Below, piece after piece: positions 36,151 to 45,537 of a stretch of DNA of 64,000 nucleotides (positions are counted from its first letter, which is position 1; every line of letters starts with the position of its first letter). Source of the stretch: Psychroflexus curvus (GTDB taxonomy: Bacteria; Bacteroidota; Bacteroidia; Flavobacteriales; Flavobacteriaceae). The stretch is taken from contig NZ_JAIQZF010000004.1 in assembly GCF_020164585.1 (NCBI RefSeq), positions 186,001-250,000 of the forward strand. The letters run 5' to 3'. The translations under genes were made by a program, and so were the position numbers. Below the pieces are notes generated by a model. That model searched no databases, was not told the origin of the DNA, and was given only the letters and a program-made list of their open reading frames with translations.

Positions 36151-37494
36151 TTATTTTTTTAGCTGTTGTACTGCATTTTTAAATTGTCTTCCCCTGTCTT
36201 CGTAATTTTCAAACAAATCAAAACTCGCACATGCTGGCGATAAAAGCACAGCATCGCCTTCTTCGGTTAAGTCATAGGCTTTCGAGACTGCATCAGCCAT
36301 ACTGGATGTTTCAAGAATCGTATCCACACAGTTGCTAAAGGCTTCATATATCTTTTGATTATCGATACCCAGGCAAACAATAGCTTTTACTTTTTCGTTG
36401 ACCAGGGCCAGTAAATCTTCGTACTTATTCCCTTTATCAACTCCTCCTACAATCCAAACCGTTGGTGCATTCATACTTCCCAACGCATAAAATGTCGCAT
36501 TCACATTGGTAGCTTTAGAATCATTGATGAATGATACTTTGTTGATTTTGCCCAACTGCTCCAGCCTGTGTTCTACACCGTGAAAGCTTTCCATACTGTC
36601 ACGAATGGTTTGTTTTCTAATCTTAAGCAATCTCGCAGCTGTAGAGGCTGCCATTGCGTTTCTAGTATTGTGGTCGCCTTTTACGGCTAAATCTGTTACA
36701 GACATAGTGAATAAATTATGGTTGAGTTTTATATTAATTTTATTGTCTTCGATAAAAGCGGATAAATCTTCCACAAGCGTCGCCATAGTGAAAGGAATTA
36801 ATTGAGCTTTAACCGGATTTTGTTCCAGCCAGGCCACAATCACTTCATCGTCTTTGTTATAAATGAGGTAGTCGTCCCCGGTTTGATTTTTTGTAATTCT
36901 GAATTTAGCCTCGATGTATTCCTGAAAGTTATTATGATATCGATCTAAGTGATCTGCTGTAATACTTGTTAAAATCGCGATGTGAGGCTTAAAACTTTCG
37001 ATACCATCCAATTGGAAACTGCTGAGTTCGAGCACATAATTATGAACAGAGTGTCTGGCCACTTGTTCAGCAAAACTGAAACCTACATTCCCCGCCATAG
37101 AAACTGATAAGCCAGCATTTTTCAAAATATGAAACACCATATTGGTGACTGTAGTTTTGCCGTTCGATCCTGTAATCCCGATCATGTTAGCATCGGTAAA
37201 CCAGGAAGCAAATTCAATTTCTGAGATCACCTTAATTCCCTTTTTCTTCAGTTTTTGAATTAAGGGCAAATCATCAGAGATACCTGGGCTTTTCACAACA
37301 ACATCTGCAGCTTCAAGTCTTGAAATCGTGTGTCTCCCTTCTTCAAATTCAATTTTTTCTGAATTTAATTTAGTTTTAAACTTAGGCTTTAGTTTTGAAA
37401 AATCCGACAAAAATACCTTGTAAGCATTGACCTTACCTAGAATGGCAGCTCCTACTCCACTTTCTCCCCCACCTAAAACAACTAGTTTTTCCAT
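36151..37494 (-). CDS. murD: UDP-MurNAc-L-alanine-D-glutamate ligase
   Basis: 447-residue cytosolic Mur ligase. ITGSNGKTTVTNMVF is the ATP P-loop; the N-terminus LGGGESGVGAAILG is the substrate-binding Rossmann-like fold; NDSKATNVNATFYAL is a MurD hallmark. It stops 6 bp before ftsW and starts one base after mraY ends, consistent with coupling. Confidence 0.96.
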   Translation of the reverse strand: MEKLVVLGGGESGVGAAILGKVNAYKVFLSDFSKLKPKFKTKLNSEKIEFEEGRHTISRLEAADVVVKSPGISDDLPLIQKLKKKGIKVISEIEFASWFTDANMIGITGSNGKTTVTNMVFHILKNAGLSVSMAGNVGFSFAEQVARHSVHNYVLELSSFQLDGIESFKPHIAILTSITADHLDRYHNNFQEYIEAKFRITKNQTGDDYLIYNKDDEVIVAWLEQNPVKAQLIPFTMATLVEDLSAFIEDNKINIKLNHNLFTMSVTDLAVKGDHNTRNAMAASTAARLLKIRKQTIRDSMESFHGVEHRLEQLGKINKVSFINDSKATNVNATFYALGSMNAPTVWIVGGVDKGNKYEDLLALVNEKVKAIVCLGIDNQKIYEAFSNCVDTILETSSMADAVSKAYDLTEEGDAVLLSPACASFDLFENYEDRGRQFKNAVQQLKK

Positions 37495-38715
37495 TTATCT
37501 AATTTTAAGTGTTACTATGGTGATAACAGCCAATAGAATTCCTATAATCCAAAATCTAACAACGATTTTAGATTCATGAAAACCTTGCTTTTGATAATGA
37601 TGATGAAGCGGAGACATCAAAAAGATACGCCTTCCAACTCCTGATTTCTTCTTGGTATATTTAAACCAGCCAACCTGAAGAATCACAGATAAATTTTCAA
37701 TAAAGAAAATGCCACAGAGAATTGGAATCAGCAATTCTTTACGGGTAGCAATGGCAATTACAGCAATGATTCCGCCAATTGTTAAGCTACCAGTGTCTCC
37801 CATAAATATTTGAGCCGGGTAAGTATTGTACCATAAAAATCCAACGAGAGCTCCCGAAAACGCGGCTATAAAAATGGTCATTTCCCCTGTGCGTGGAATA
37901 TTCATCACATTCAGATAATCTGAGAAAATAACATTACCCGAGACCCAGGCAAATATACCCAGGGTCAACACGATTATAGCTGAGCTTCCTGCAGCCAGCC
38001 CATCAATACCATCGGTAAGATTGGCGCCATTGGAAACGGCAGTAACAATAAATATAACAATCGGAATAAAAATAAGCCAGGCGTAAGATGCTGCCCCCTC
38101 ACTTATCCAGGAAATGGCTTTGGAATAATCCAACTCGTTGTTCTTAAAAAAGGGAATTGTAGTGGTTGTAGACTTCTCTTCTGGTGAGGTTTCAGAAATT
38201 ACCTGTACGTTATTGGTGGTCGTTACCACATTTTCTGTCCTTACCGTAACATCAGGGTGAAAATACATCACTGCACCTACAAAAATCCCAAGCCCAATCT
38301 GGCCAATGACTTTGAATTTCCCTTTTAATCCTTCTTTGTTCTTTCTGAATGTTTTGATGTAATCATCCAAAAATCCAATAGCCCCCATCCAAAGCGTGGT
38401 TACAATCAAAAGAATGATATAAATATTATCGAGTTGAGAGAATAATAAAACGGGGATAAGCGTTGAAAAAATAATAATTAGCCCTCCCATTGTGGGTGTG
38501 CCAGCCTTTTCTTTTTGGCCTTCCAGGCCGAGTTCTCTTACACTTTCTCCTATTTGTTTTCTTTGAAGGAATAAAATGATGCGTTTACCAAAAATTGTAG
38601 AAATCAAAAGTGATAAGATGATAGCAGCGGCTGCTCTAAAAGATATGTACTGAAACAAGCGAGCTCCAGGAAGATCGTAACTGTTTTCTAAAAATTCGAA
38701 TAAGTGGTACAACAT
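37495..38715 (-). CDS. mraY: Phospho-MurNAc-pentapeptide transferase
   Basis: 406-residue integral membrane enzyme that loads phospho-MurNAc-pentapeptide on undecaprenyl phosphate (lipid I). [17 protein letters not shown] has the DDxxK catalytic region, and [15 protein letters not shown] the second Asp site; [11 protein letters not shown] is also diagnostic. An insertion of about 55 residues between TM helices (around [18 protein letters not shown]) is typical of Bacteroidota MraY and is likely periplasmic or surface-exposed. Confidence 0.96.
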   Translation of the reverse strand: MLYHLFEFLENSYDLPGARLFQYISFRAAAAIILSLLISTIFGKRIILFLQRKQIGESVRELGLEGQKEKAGTPTMGGLIIIFSTLIPVLLFSQLDNIYIILLIVTTLWMGAIGFLDDYIKTFRKNKEGLKGKFKVIGQIGLGIFVGAVMYFHPDVTVRTENVVTTTNNVQVISETSPEEKSTTTTIPFFKNNELDYSKAISWISEGAASYAWLIFIPIVIFIVTAVSNGANLTDGIDGLAAGSSAIIVLTLGIFAWVSGNVIFSDYLNVMNIPRTGEMTIFIAAFSGALVGFLWYNTYPAQIFMGDTGSLTIGGIIAVIAIATRKELLIPILCGIFFIENLSVILQVGWFKYTKKKSGVGRRIFLMSPLHHHYQKQGFHESKIVVRFWIIGILLAVITIVTLKIR

Positions 38716-38718
38716 ATC

Positions 38719-40182
38719 TTATTTATTAAACTGAGCTAATAACTCTTTCACAATTTTTAAATCGTCAAAATCTGATCTCACCCCATGAACTTCCTGGTAA
38801 GTTTCATGTCCTTTTCCCGCAATCAAAATAATATCTCCTTTATGAGCTAAACTACAAGCTGTTTTGATAGCCTGTTGCCTGGAAGTAATGCTCAAAGTTT
38901 TAAACACATCCTGAGACTCCACGCCTTTTTCTATATCGCTTATTATCTCTTCCGGATCTTCTGTTCTTGGGTTATCACTGGTGAAAATAACTTTGGTGCT
39001 CAGGTTCCCGGCAATTTTACCCATCACTGGACGCTTGGTTTTATCTCGATCTCCTCCACAACCTACAACGGTAATGAGGTCTTCATTTCGGGTTCTGATA
39101 TCGTTGGTAGTCTGTAACACGTTTTTTAAGGCATCTGGAGTGTGGGCGTAATCCACAATCACATGAATACCCGTCGTTGAAACATGATGCTGATACCTTC
39201 CATCAACCGGCTTCAACTGACTCAGCGTCTGTAAGTTTTCAAGTTCATCGACTCCAAGCAGGTCTGCTGCTGCATAAACGGCTAACAAGTTATAGGCATT
39301 AAAATCACCTATAAATCTCGACCAGACTTCATTTCCGTTGATAGTCAACTTTAATCCTGAAAAGCTCTTTTCAAGAATTTTAACTTTATAGTCTGTAAGG
39401 TTTTTAACTCCGTACCCATAAGTTTTGGCCTTGGTATTCTGAAGCATATAGTTGCCATTCTTATCGTCAATATTGGTGATTGCAAACGCATCTTTAGACA
39501 ACTGGTCAAAAAATCTTTTTTTAACGTCTCTGTATTCAGCAAAAGAATTGTGATAATCCAGATGGTCCTGAGAAAGGTTGGTGAAAATTCCACCTTTAAA
39601 GTCGAGCCCTAGAGTCCTGTGCTGGGCAATACCGTGAGAACTCACTTCCATAAAACAAAACTCTACTCCAACCTCATTCATCATTTGGAGGTATGAGTTA
39701 ATCTTCAGAGAATCTGGAGTCGTCAATTTGGTTGAAAATTCCTTATCGTCAACTTTTATAGTGACGGTAGAAATCAAACCCACTTTAAAACCAAGCGCTT
39801 TAAATAGTTGATACAGCAAAGAAGTTACCGTGGTTTTACCATTGGTTCCGGTAACTCCAACAAGCTTTAAGTTGGACGACGGGTTTCCGTAATAATTGGA
39901 AGCCATAATCGCCAATGCCTCTCTGGTATCCTTCACCTGAACATAAGTGATCCCTGGAGCTAATTCAGAAGGAAGGTCTTCACATACAACCACCTGAGCA
40001 CCTTTAGAAATAGCCGCATCTATAAATAAATGTCCATCTGCAGCAGTACCTCTTATGGCAACAAAGGCATCCTGATGAGTTACAGAACGGCTATCGAAAT
40101 GAAGGTTATTCACTTCCAGAGCCGTTGAACCTTTTACAGATTTAATAGGAACTTTATATAATATGTCTTTTAATATATTCAA
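38719..40182 (-). CDS. murE: UDP-MurNAc-tripeptide ligase (meso-DAP type)
   Basis: 487 residues. The P-loop GVTGTNGKTTVTSL binds ATP; the substrate-selecting motif DNPRTEDP contains DNPR, which indicates meso-diaminopimelate rather than lysine. It overlaps ftsI by four bases, and mraY begins three bases after it ends. Confidence 0.95.
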   Translation of the reverse strand: MNILKDILYKVPIKSVKGSTALEVNNLHFDSRSVTHQDAFVAIRGTAADGHLFIDAAISKGAQVVVCEDLPSELAPGITYVQVKDTREALAIMASNYYGNPSSNLKLVGVTGTNGKTTVTSLLYQLFKALGFKVGLISTVTIKVDDKEFSTKLTTPDSLKINSYLQMMNEVGVEFCFMEVSSHGIAQHRTLGLDFKGGIFTNLSQDHLDYHNSFAEYRDVKKRFFDQLSKDAFAITNIDDKNGNYMLQNTKAKTYGYGVKNLTDYKVKILEKSFSGLKLTINGNEVWSRFIGDFNAYNLLAVYAAADLLGVDELENLQTLSQLKPVDGRYQHHVSTTGIHVIVDYAHTPDALKNVLQTTNDIRTRNEDLITVVGCGGDRDKTKRPVMGKIAGNLSTKVIFTSDNPRTEDPEEIISDIEKGVESQDVFKTLSITSRQQAIKTACSLAHKGDIILIAGKGHETYQEVHGVRSDFDDLKIVKELLAQFNK

Positions 40183-42146
40183 CTTGAAATTAAATTTACG
40201 TGTTGGTTATTTGATATTTTTGCACCGCTTTTTATCGACTGTTTCACGATTTCACCATCGCCAACAAGAGTCACTTTAAGACCTAGATTTTCTAATATGG
40301 AAACCGCATCCATAGCGGGATATCCTGTAAGGTCTGGCATGACGGTTTTGTACTTTTGAGAAACTTCATAGTAGTTTTCATAAGCGGAATTTGCCAGGTC
40401 AGCTTCTTGGATAACTTTCTCAGAAATCTCGTCTTTAATGGGTGTATCGATATAAATCTTTTGGGCAATTTTTTCAAAAACTGGTGCAGCAACTGTACTT
40501 CCGTAATAACCTATTTTAGGGTTTGGCTTATGAATTACCACAATACAGGAATATTTAGGTTCATCTGCAGGAAAATATCCCACAAAGGAAGAGACGTAAC
40601 GGCCAGATTCTATCCAATATTCGGTTTGGCAGGTTCCGGTTTTTCCAGCCATTTTGAAATTATCATGACGGATATTACTCCCGGTTCCTTTTTCTACTAC
40701 GCTTTCCATCATGCTTCTCAGTTTCAAAGCGGTCTCTTTGGAACAAATACTTCCTTCAATAATAGGTTCTGAATACGACTCGATTAGTGAATGTTTATCT
40801 CTTACCTGTTTAATGAATTTTGGTTTTACCTTTAGTCCATTATTGGCAATCGCGTTATAAAAAGTTAAGGTTTGCAGTGATGTCAAAGTCACTCCATAGC
40901 CAAAAGACATCCAGGGCAAGGTTGTCCCATACCAGTTGGAATCATCTGGATGAGGAATGGTAGGCTGACCTTCACCCTTAATTTTTAATCCGATTTTTTT
41001 GTTCAGTCCCATATTATAAAGTCGATTCACGAATCGTTCGGGGTTGTCTTTATAATTGTCGTAAATCATTTTTGAAAATGCAGTGTTAGAAGATACCTGA
41101 AAGGCTTCGGCAGCCGAAATCTTACCGTAACCACCACGTTTTGAATCATAAACTTTACGGTCATAAAACTGAGCTACACCATTTTCGGTGTTGAAAACTG
41201 TACTGGTATCGATAACTTTATCTTCCAAAGCTGCAGCCATGCTCATCAACTTAAATGTTGAGCCAGGTTCGTGCGGTTCGTATACGGCATAGTTAAGTTT
41301 CTCGTAATATTTATCAGAACCTTTGATGCGACCTAGATTGGATATCGCCTTAATTTCTCCGGTTTTGGTTTCCATAACCACCACACTTCCATGATCTGCT
41401 TCAAAATGCTCAAGCTGTCTTAGCAGGGCATGATGAGCAACATCCTGGATATTGACATCAATTGTAGAAATAACATCGTAGCCATCTTCTGGCTCCACTT
41501 CATTAACATCGCTTATCGGTTTCCACTGCCCTTTAGCTATTTTTTGTTTCAACCTCTGCCCCTCTTTACCTCTTAAGTAGTCATCGAAGGCACCTTCCAG
41601 GCCTACATTTCCAAAACCAACGGTACGCTCTCCAATTTTGCCAAGCGGATGTTCTCTCACCGTAGATTGTTCTGCTATGAAGCCACCTTTATAAGGCCCA
41701 AGATTGAATAGTGGAAATTCCCGTATGGCCACATATTCTGAATAATCCAGTTGCTTAGCTATAAGTAAATACCTGTTTTTGACTTCCCTGGCACGCTTTA
41801 ATTTCTGAAGGTGATAGTTTTTAGTATGTCCAAGCAGCTTGGACAATTCTGAAGCTAAAGCTGAAGCATGTTTCTGAAAATTGCTTTCTGAAACAGTGAT
41901 AGCATCAAATCTGATATCGTATTTAGGAACCGAAGTCGCCAACAAATTCATATTGGTATCATAGAGATTACCACGATTAGGCTCAATACTAAAGTTTCTG
42001 TACACTGTTTCCTGAGCCAGGTCTTTATACTTTTGGCCCTCAACAATCTGAATATCGAAAAGCTTGTAGCCCAAAGCTATAAACACGATGACCAGCGCAG
42101 TTGCTATAATGTAAAACCGACTTAAAATGCTTTTGTCTGTTGTCAT
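40179..42146 (-). CDS. ftsI: Septal transpeptidase (PBP3/FtsI-like) with one PASTA domain
   Basis: 655 residues: N-terminal TM anchor (residues 9-30), PBP dimer domain, transpeptidase domain and a C-terminal PASTA domain (VMPDLTGYPAMDAVSILENLG). Active-site motifs are STFK, SSNTAFSK (SxN) and AGKTGTCQ. It crosslinks septal peptidoglycan outside the inner membrane. Placed one base after the ftsL-like gene; PASTA is usual in Bacteroidota FtsI. Confidence 0.95.
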   Translation of the reverse strand: MTTDKSILSRFYIIATALVIVFIALGYKLFDIQIVEGQKYKDLAQETVYRNFSIEPNRGNLYDTNMNLLATSVPKYDIRFDAITVSESNFQKHASALASELSKLLGHTKNYHLQKLKRAREVKNRYLLIAKQLDYSEYVAIREFPLFNLGPYKGGFIAEQSTVREHPLGKIGERTVGFGNVGLEGAFDDYLRGKEGQRLKQKIAKGQWKPISDVNEVEPEDGYDVISTIDVNIQDVAHHALLRQLEHFEADHGSVVVMETKTGEIKAISNLGRIKGSDKYYEKLNYAVYEPHEPGSTFKLMSMAAALEDKVIDTSTVFNTENGVAQFYDRKVYDSKRGGYGKISAAEAFQVSSNTAFSKMIYDNYKDNPERFVNRLYNMGLNKKIGLKIKGEGQPTIPHPDDSNWYGTTLPWMSFGYGVTLTSLQTLTFYNAIANNGLKVKPKFIKQVRDKHSLIESYSEPIIEGSICSKETALKLRSMMESVVEKGTGSNIRHDNFKMAGKTGTCQTEYWIESGRYVSSFVGYFPADEPKYSCIVVIHKPNPKIGYYGSTVAAPVFEKIAQKIYIDTPIKDEISEKVIQEADLANSAYENYYEVSQKYKTVMPDLTGYPAMDAVSILENLGLKVTLVGDGEIVKQSIKSGAKISNNQHVNLISS

Positions 42147-42147
42147 T

Positions 42148-42462
42148 TTATTTGGTCTTTACTAAAATTTTATAAGGCGGTTTATCGGATAAACCAATAG
42201 AGCGTTGCTTCATCTTCCTTGCAACGTTAGACTCCATTTTTTGCTGCATCACGGTTTTACGCGTGTCCACAAATTCACTTCTGAGTTCCTTGAGTTGCTG
42301 ATTGAGTTCTGCAACTCTGTACACTTTTCGTTCCGCACTATGAGAACTGGCAATCATTATAATAGCAAGCAAAGCACAAAACACAATAAAAGCCCAGTTG
42401 GTGAAAGCGCCTTCGCTTACCAAAAATTTACCTTTCAATATGTTTCCTATACCATTTGACAT
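42148..42462 (-). CDS. ftsL: FtsL-like division protein
   Basis: 104 residues: cytosolic N-terminus, one TM helix (residues 20-40) and a periplasmic coiled coil (RVAELNQQLKELRSEF...). FtsL sequences are very diverse, so the name is given by topology and by position between rsmH and ftsI. Confidence 0.85.
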   Translation of the reverse strand: MSNGIGNILKGKFLVSEGAFTNWAFIVFCALLAIIMIASSHSAERKVYRVAELNQQLKELRSEFVDTRKTVMQQKMESNVARKMKQRSIGLSDKPPYKILVKTK

Positions 42463-42464
42463 GA

Positions 42465-43367
42465 TTATAACTTTTCTCCAATTCGTAATTTCGCACTCCT
42501 CGATCTGTTGTTTAACTTCATTTCGGTTGGAGTTGGCGTCATCAGCTTTCCAACTTTTTTGAAAGGAACCAGCATATTTCCATAAAAATCTTTTTCTGGT
42601 GCTCCAGAAAATTTCCCATCTCTTATAAATCGCTTCACCAGCCTGTCTTCCAAAGAATGATAGGAGATCAAACTCAGTCTTCCGCCTTGTTTAATCAAAT
42701 CTGGTGTCTGGAGCAAAAACTCTTTAAGAACTTCCATTTCCTGGTTGACTTCAATGCGAATAGCCTGATATACCTGAGCCAAAAACTTATTGACTTTGGT
42801 AGGTGGAAAAAATGGAGTTAACAAAGCATTCAATTCTGAAGTTGACTGAATTGGCTTTACTGCTCTTTCTTCTACGATAGCTTTAGCCAACTTTCTGGAC
42901 ATTTTTATTTCTCCATATTGCCATAGCAATTGAGATAATTGCTTTTCAGAGTAAGTGTTGATCAGTTCTGAAGCACTTAGTCCGGTTTGTTGATCCATCC
43001 TCATATCCAATTCAGCATCAAACCTTATGGAAAAGCCTCTCTCCCCCTCATTAAACTGATGAGAGGAAACCCCAAAATCTCCAAGAATGCCGTCCACGTG
43101 TTTCACTCCTTCCAGCTTCAGAAAACGCTTTATAAATCTAAAATTGGCTGGAATCAGCGTGAATCGCGGATCATCGATTGTGTTTTCCTGAGCATCTTGA
43201 TCCTGATCAAATGCATATAGCTTTCCATGATCTCCAAGTCGAGATAATATTTCTCTGGAATGACCACCACCACCGAAAGTCACGTCCACATAAACACCGT
43301 CTGGTGTTATGGACATGCCGTCAATGCTTTCTTTTAGCAGAACAGGGATGTGGTAAGCCTCACTCAT
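42465..43367 (-). CDS. rsmH: 16S rRNA m4C1402 methyltransferase RsmH
   Basis: 300 residues (303 if the upstream in-frame ATG at 43376 is used). The SAM-binding motif VDVTFGGGGHSREIL and the substrate loop GDFGVSSHQFNEGERGFS match the RsmH/MraW family. The start MSEAYHIPVLLKES fits the family, so ATG 43367 is preferred. The gene overlaps the mraZ end by a few bases. Confidence 0.95.
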   Translation of the reverse strand: MSEAYHIPVLLKESIDGMSITPDGVYVDVTFGGGGHSREILSRLGDHGKLYAFDQDQDAQENTIDDPRFTLIPANFRFIKRFLKLEGVKHVDGILGDFGVSSHQFNEGERGFSIRFDAELDMRMDQQTGLSASELINTYSEKQLSQLLWQYGEIKMSRKLAKAIVEERAVKPIQSTSELNALLTPFFPPTKVNKFLAQVYQAIRIEVNQEMEVLKEFLLQTPDLIKQGGRLSLISYHSLEDRLVKRFIRDGKFSGAPEKDFYGNMLVPFKKVGKLMTPTPTEMKLNNRSRSAKLRIGEKL

Positions 43368-43815
43368 TCGTATCAAAATTCATAACGTCTTCAGCTAAAT
43401 CTGCAAAGTCTTCAGAATCGCTAATGACTGATTCATAGTTCTTTTTATCCCAAATCTCTACAATATTAATTGCAGAAGAAACCACTATTTCCTTTTCAAT
43501 TGCAGCAAAATTGATGAGGTCTTTGGGAATTAACAATCTACCATTGGCATCGACTTCGATGATTTTGACACCAGCAGAGAATTTTCTTATAAAATCGTTG
43601 TTCTTCTTATTGAATCGATTCAAACCATTCATCTTATCCATCAGTAAGTTCCATTGACTCATCGGGTATAATTCCAGACAAGGCTGAAACACTGAACGTT
43701 TCAAAACGAAACCCTCCTCAATAATAGGAAGCATCTGCTTTTTAAGGCCAGATGGTAGCATAAGTCGACCTTTTGTGTCAACTTTGCATTCGTAAGATCC
43801 TATTAGGGTATTCAT
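43360..43815 (-). CDS. mraZ: Transcriptional regulator MraZ
   Basis: 151 residues. Two SpoVT/AbrB-like DNA-binding repeats: DTKGRLMLPSGLKKQ near residue 10 and VDANGRLLIPKDLINFA near residue 85. MraZ controls its own dcw operon by binding GTGG-type repeats upstream. ATG 43815 (MNTLIGSYECKVDTK) is chosen over the ATG at 43869, which would lie inside the operator repeats upstream. First gene of the cluster. Confidence 0.95.
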   Translation of the reverse strand: MNTLIGSYECKVDTKGRLMLPSGLKKQMLPIIEEGFVLKRSVFQPCLELYPMSQWNLLMDKMNGLNRFNKKNNDFIRKFSAGVKIIEVDANGRLLIPKDLINFAAIEKEIVVSSAINIVEIWDKKNYESVISDSEDFADLAEDVMNFDTNE

Positions 43816-43835
43816 GGTAAGTTTGATTTCAATTT

Positions 43836-43843
43836 CAAATATA
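43836..43843 (-). promoter_or_regulatory. -7 promoter box of mraZ/dcw
   Basis: On the minus strand the sequence reads TATATTTG, a perfect TAnnTTTG -7 element, about 21 bp before ATG 43815. No TTTG -33 element sits at the usual distance; the region is instead filled by the three GTGGTA repeats, so the operon may depend on or be blocked by MraZ. Confidence 0.65.
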
Positions 43844-43853
43844 TCGAAATTTT

Positions 43854-43879
43854 TACCACTTTTTACCACTTTCTACCAC
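43854..43879 (-). promoter_or_regulatory. Putative MraZ operator: three 10-bp-spaced GTGGTA repeats
   Basis: On the minus strand GTGGTA occurs at 43879-43874, 43869-43864 and 43859-43854, an exact 10-bp period. Two copies read AAAGTGGTAA, the form of the MraZ box (AAAGTG-type) described in Mycoplasma, and the GTGG core matches the E. coli repeats. They lie just upstream of the -7 box. MraZ binding has not been tested here. Confidence 0.6.
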
Positions 43880-43881
43880 AT

Positions 43882-43890
43882 TGTGGATAA
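43882..43890 (-). promoter_or_regulatory. Perfect DnaA box 1
   Basis: Minus strand reads TTATCCACA, the exact E. coli-type DnaA box (TTATNCACA). It abuts the MraZ repeats. Confidence 0.6.
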
Positions 43891-43972
43891 CTTTTTCCAC
43901 TAGAAACTTTTATGACTTGTTGAAAGCAGTAACTATCTATACTTCCAGAGATTCTCATAAATCCCAAATCCT

Positions 43973-43981
43973 TGTGGATAA
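43973..43981 (-). promoter_or_regulatory. Perfect DnaA box 2
   Basis: A second TTATCCACA on the minus strand, same orientation and 91 bp from the first. Confidence 0.6.
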
Positions 43982-44129
43982 AGTCTGTAATCTTGTTTTT
44001 TTGAAGAAAATTTAAGAACGGTAACTGGAACTTTGGCAAAAATCATGTTTTAAAAGTCTTATTTACACTCTTTTACATTTCGAAAAGACAAGTCTCAAGA
44101 ACTGTAGGTATTTCTTATACAAATATCTT

Positions 44130-44137
44130 TATATTTG
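44130..44137 (+). promoter_or_regulatory. -7 promoter box of the hydrolase gene
   Basis: TATATTTG, a perfect TAnnTTTG element, 23 bp before ATG 44161. A -33 element at the usual spacing is not obvious. Confidence 0.55.
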
Positions 44138-44160
44138 GATTTTGAAATTCTGAAAACCCG

Positions 44161-44925
44161 ATGGAAGAACACATAACGCAAGAAGGCAAGTTTAAATACT
44201 TTGAAAGAGGTGAAGGTACTCCAATTGTTATTTTACATGGACTGATGGGTGGTTTAAGTAACTTCGACGGAGTTATGACTTACTTCCCTGAAAAGGGCTA
44301 TAAGGTTGTCGTCCCAGAATTACCACTTTACGACTTGCCACTTCTTAAAACCAACATAAAAAACATCACCAAGTACATCAAGGAATTCATTGACTTTAAA
44401 TCTTACGGTCAGGTCATTTTAGTAGGAAACTCCCTTGGAGGTCATGTAGGATTATTAACTACTAAACTCTATCCTGAAATTGTCAAAGCTTTGGTTATTA
44501 CCGGGAGTTCAGGACTTTACGAAAGTGCCATGGGTGAAAGTTACCCAAAACGTGGCGATTATGAATACATCAAAAAGAAAGCTCAGGACGTGTTTTATGA
44601 CCCGGAAGTCGCTACTCAAGAAATCATTGATGATGTTTACAGCGTGGTCAACGACAGAAGTAAATTGTTAAGAACTTTATCGATTGCCAAAAGCGCTATT
44701 CGTCACAATATGTCGAAAGATTTACCAAACATGGAAACACCAACCTGTATCATCTGGGGAAAACAAGACCAGGTTACTCCTCCACAAGTAGCTAAAGATT
44801 TTGATAAACTTCTACCAGATTCTGAATTATTCTGGATAGACAAATGTGGGCATGCGGCTATGATGGAACATCCAGACCAGTTCAACGATCTCTTGTATGC
44901 ATGGCTTGAGAAAAGAAATTTCTAA
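44161..44925 (+). CDS. Alpha/beta-fold hydrolase
   Basis: 254-residue cytosolic hydrolase. Nucleophile Ser in the GNSLGGH elbow near residue 88, Asp in WGKQDQVTPP and His in DKCGHAAMMEHP complete the triad; the oxyanion-type HGLMGG appears near residue 24. Resembles esterases or C-C bond hydrolases; substrate unknown. Paired with engB (12 bp apart) in the same direction, an arrangement also common in flavobacteria. Confidence 0.85.
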   Translation: MEEHITQEGKFKYFERGEGTPIVILHGLMGGLSNFDGVMTYFPEKGYKVVVPELPLYDLPLLKTNIKNITKYIKEFIDFKSYGQVILVGNSLGGHVGLLTTKLYPEIVKALVITGSSGLYESAMGESYPKRGDYEYIKKKAQDVFYDPEVATQEIIDDVYSVVNDRSKLLRTLSIAKSAIRHNMSKDLPNMETPTCIIWGKQDQVTPPQVAKDFDKLLPDSELFWIDKCGHAAMMEHPDQFNDLLYAWLEKRNF

Positions 44926-44937
44926 GACACTTATCTC

Positions 44938-45537
44938 ATGAAAATTAAAACCTCAGCATTCGTCGTAAGCAATTCGGATGTGGCTAAATGCCCTGTTTCG
45001 CACTTGCCAGAATATGCTTTTATAGGAAGAAGTAATGTGGGAAAATCCTCTTTGATTAACATGATTACAGGCCGGAAAAATCTTGCTAAAGTTTCTGGGA
45101 AACCGGGTAAAACAAGGCTTATCAATCATTTTCTCATCAATGACAATTGGCACCTTGTAGATTTACCAGGCTATGGCTACGCTAAGGTCAGCAAGCTGGA
45201 GAAGAAAACATTTCAGAAATACATCACCGCTTATTTCGAAAAGCGTCAGCAGCTTGTCAACACGTTTATCCTGATCGACTGCAGACATGAACCTCAACCC
45301 ATAGACCTAGAATTTCTGGAATGGATGGGAACCAATGCAATTCCATTTTCTATTGTCTTTACCAAAGCAGATAAATTGAAGCCCCAAGCCTTAGAAAAAA
45401 ATATCGCTGATTATAAAGCGAAACTGGCAGAAACCTGGGCGGAACTACCCCCTTATTTTGTCACGTCATCTGCTAACAAAACCGGACGAGATGAAATTTT
45501 GGATTACATCCAAAACATTAACGAGACGTTGAAGTAA
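44938..45537 (+). CDS. engB: Ribosome biogenesis GTPase EngB (YihA/YsxC)
   Basis: 199-residue GTPase needed for large ribosomal subunit assembly. G1 is GRSNVGKSSL, G3 DLPGYGYA, G4 TKAD, and G5 TSSANKTG. Follows the hydrolase gene with a 12-bp gap. Its stop codon abuts that of the convergent 123-residue gene. Confidence 0.95.
   Translation: MKIKTSAFVVSNSDVAKCPVSHLPEYAFIGRSNVGKSSLINMITGRKNLAKVSGKPGKTRLINHFLINDNWHLVDLPGYGYAKVSKLEKKTFQKYITAYFEKRQQLVNTFILIDCRHEPQPIDLEFLEWMGTNAIPFSIVFTKADKLKPQALEKNIADYKAKLAETWAELPPYFVTSSANKTGRDEILDYIQNINETLK

Larger units (their letters stand above)
43870..44160. other. Divergent control region between dcw and the hydrolase gene
   Basis: No gene. It holds two perfect DnaA boxes, two one-mismatch look-alikes (TTATTTACA at 44059-44067 and TTATACAAA at 44115-44123), and a promoter for the alpha/beta hydrolase. 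The rest is AT-rich without a visible terminator. Confidence 0.55.

Noticed and set aside
40356-40772. 138-codon forward frame opposite ftsI
   Set aside because: Antisense to the transpeptidase domain; cysteine/phenylalanine-rich product typical of shadow frames.
43870-44160. Chromosomal replication origin
   Set aside because: Two perfect DnaA boxes are suggestive, but dnaA, dnaN and gidA are absent and gene directions do not switch consistently on both sides. Left as a regulatory finding.
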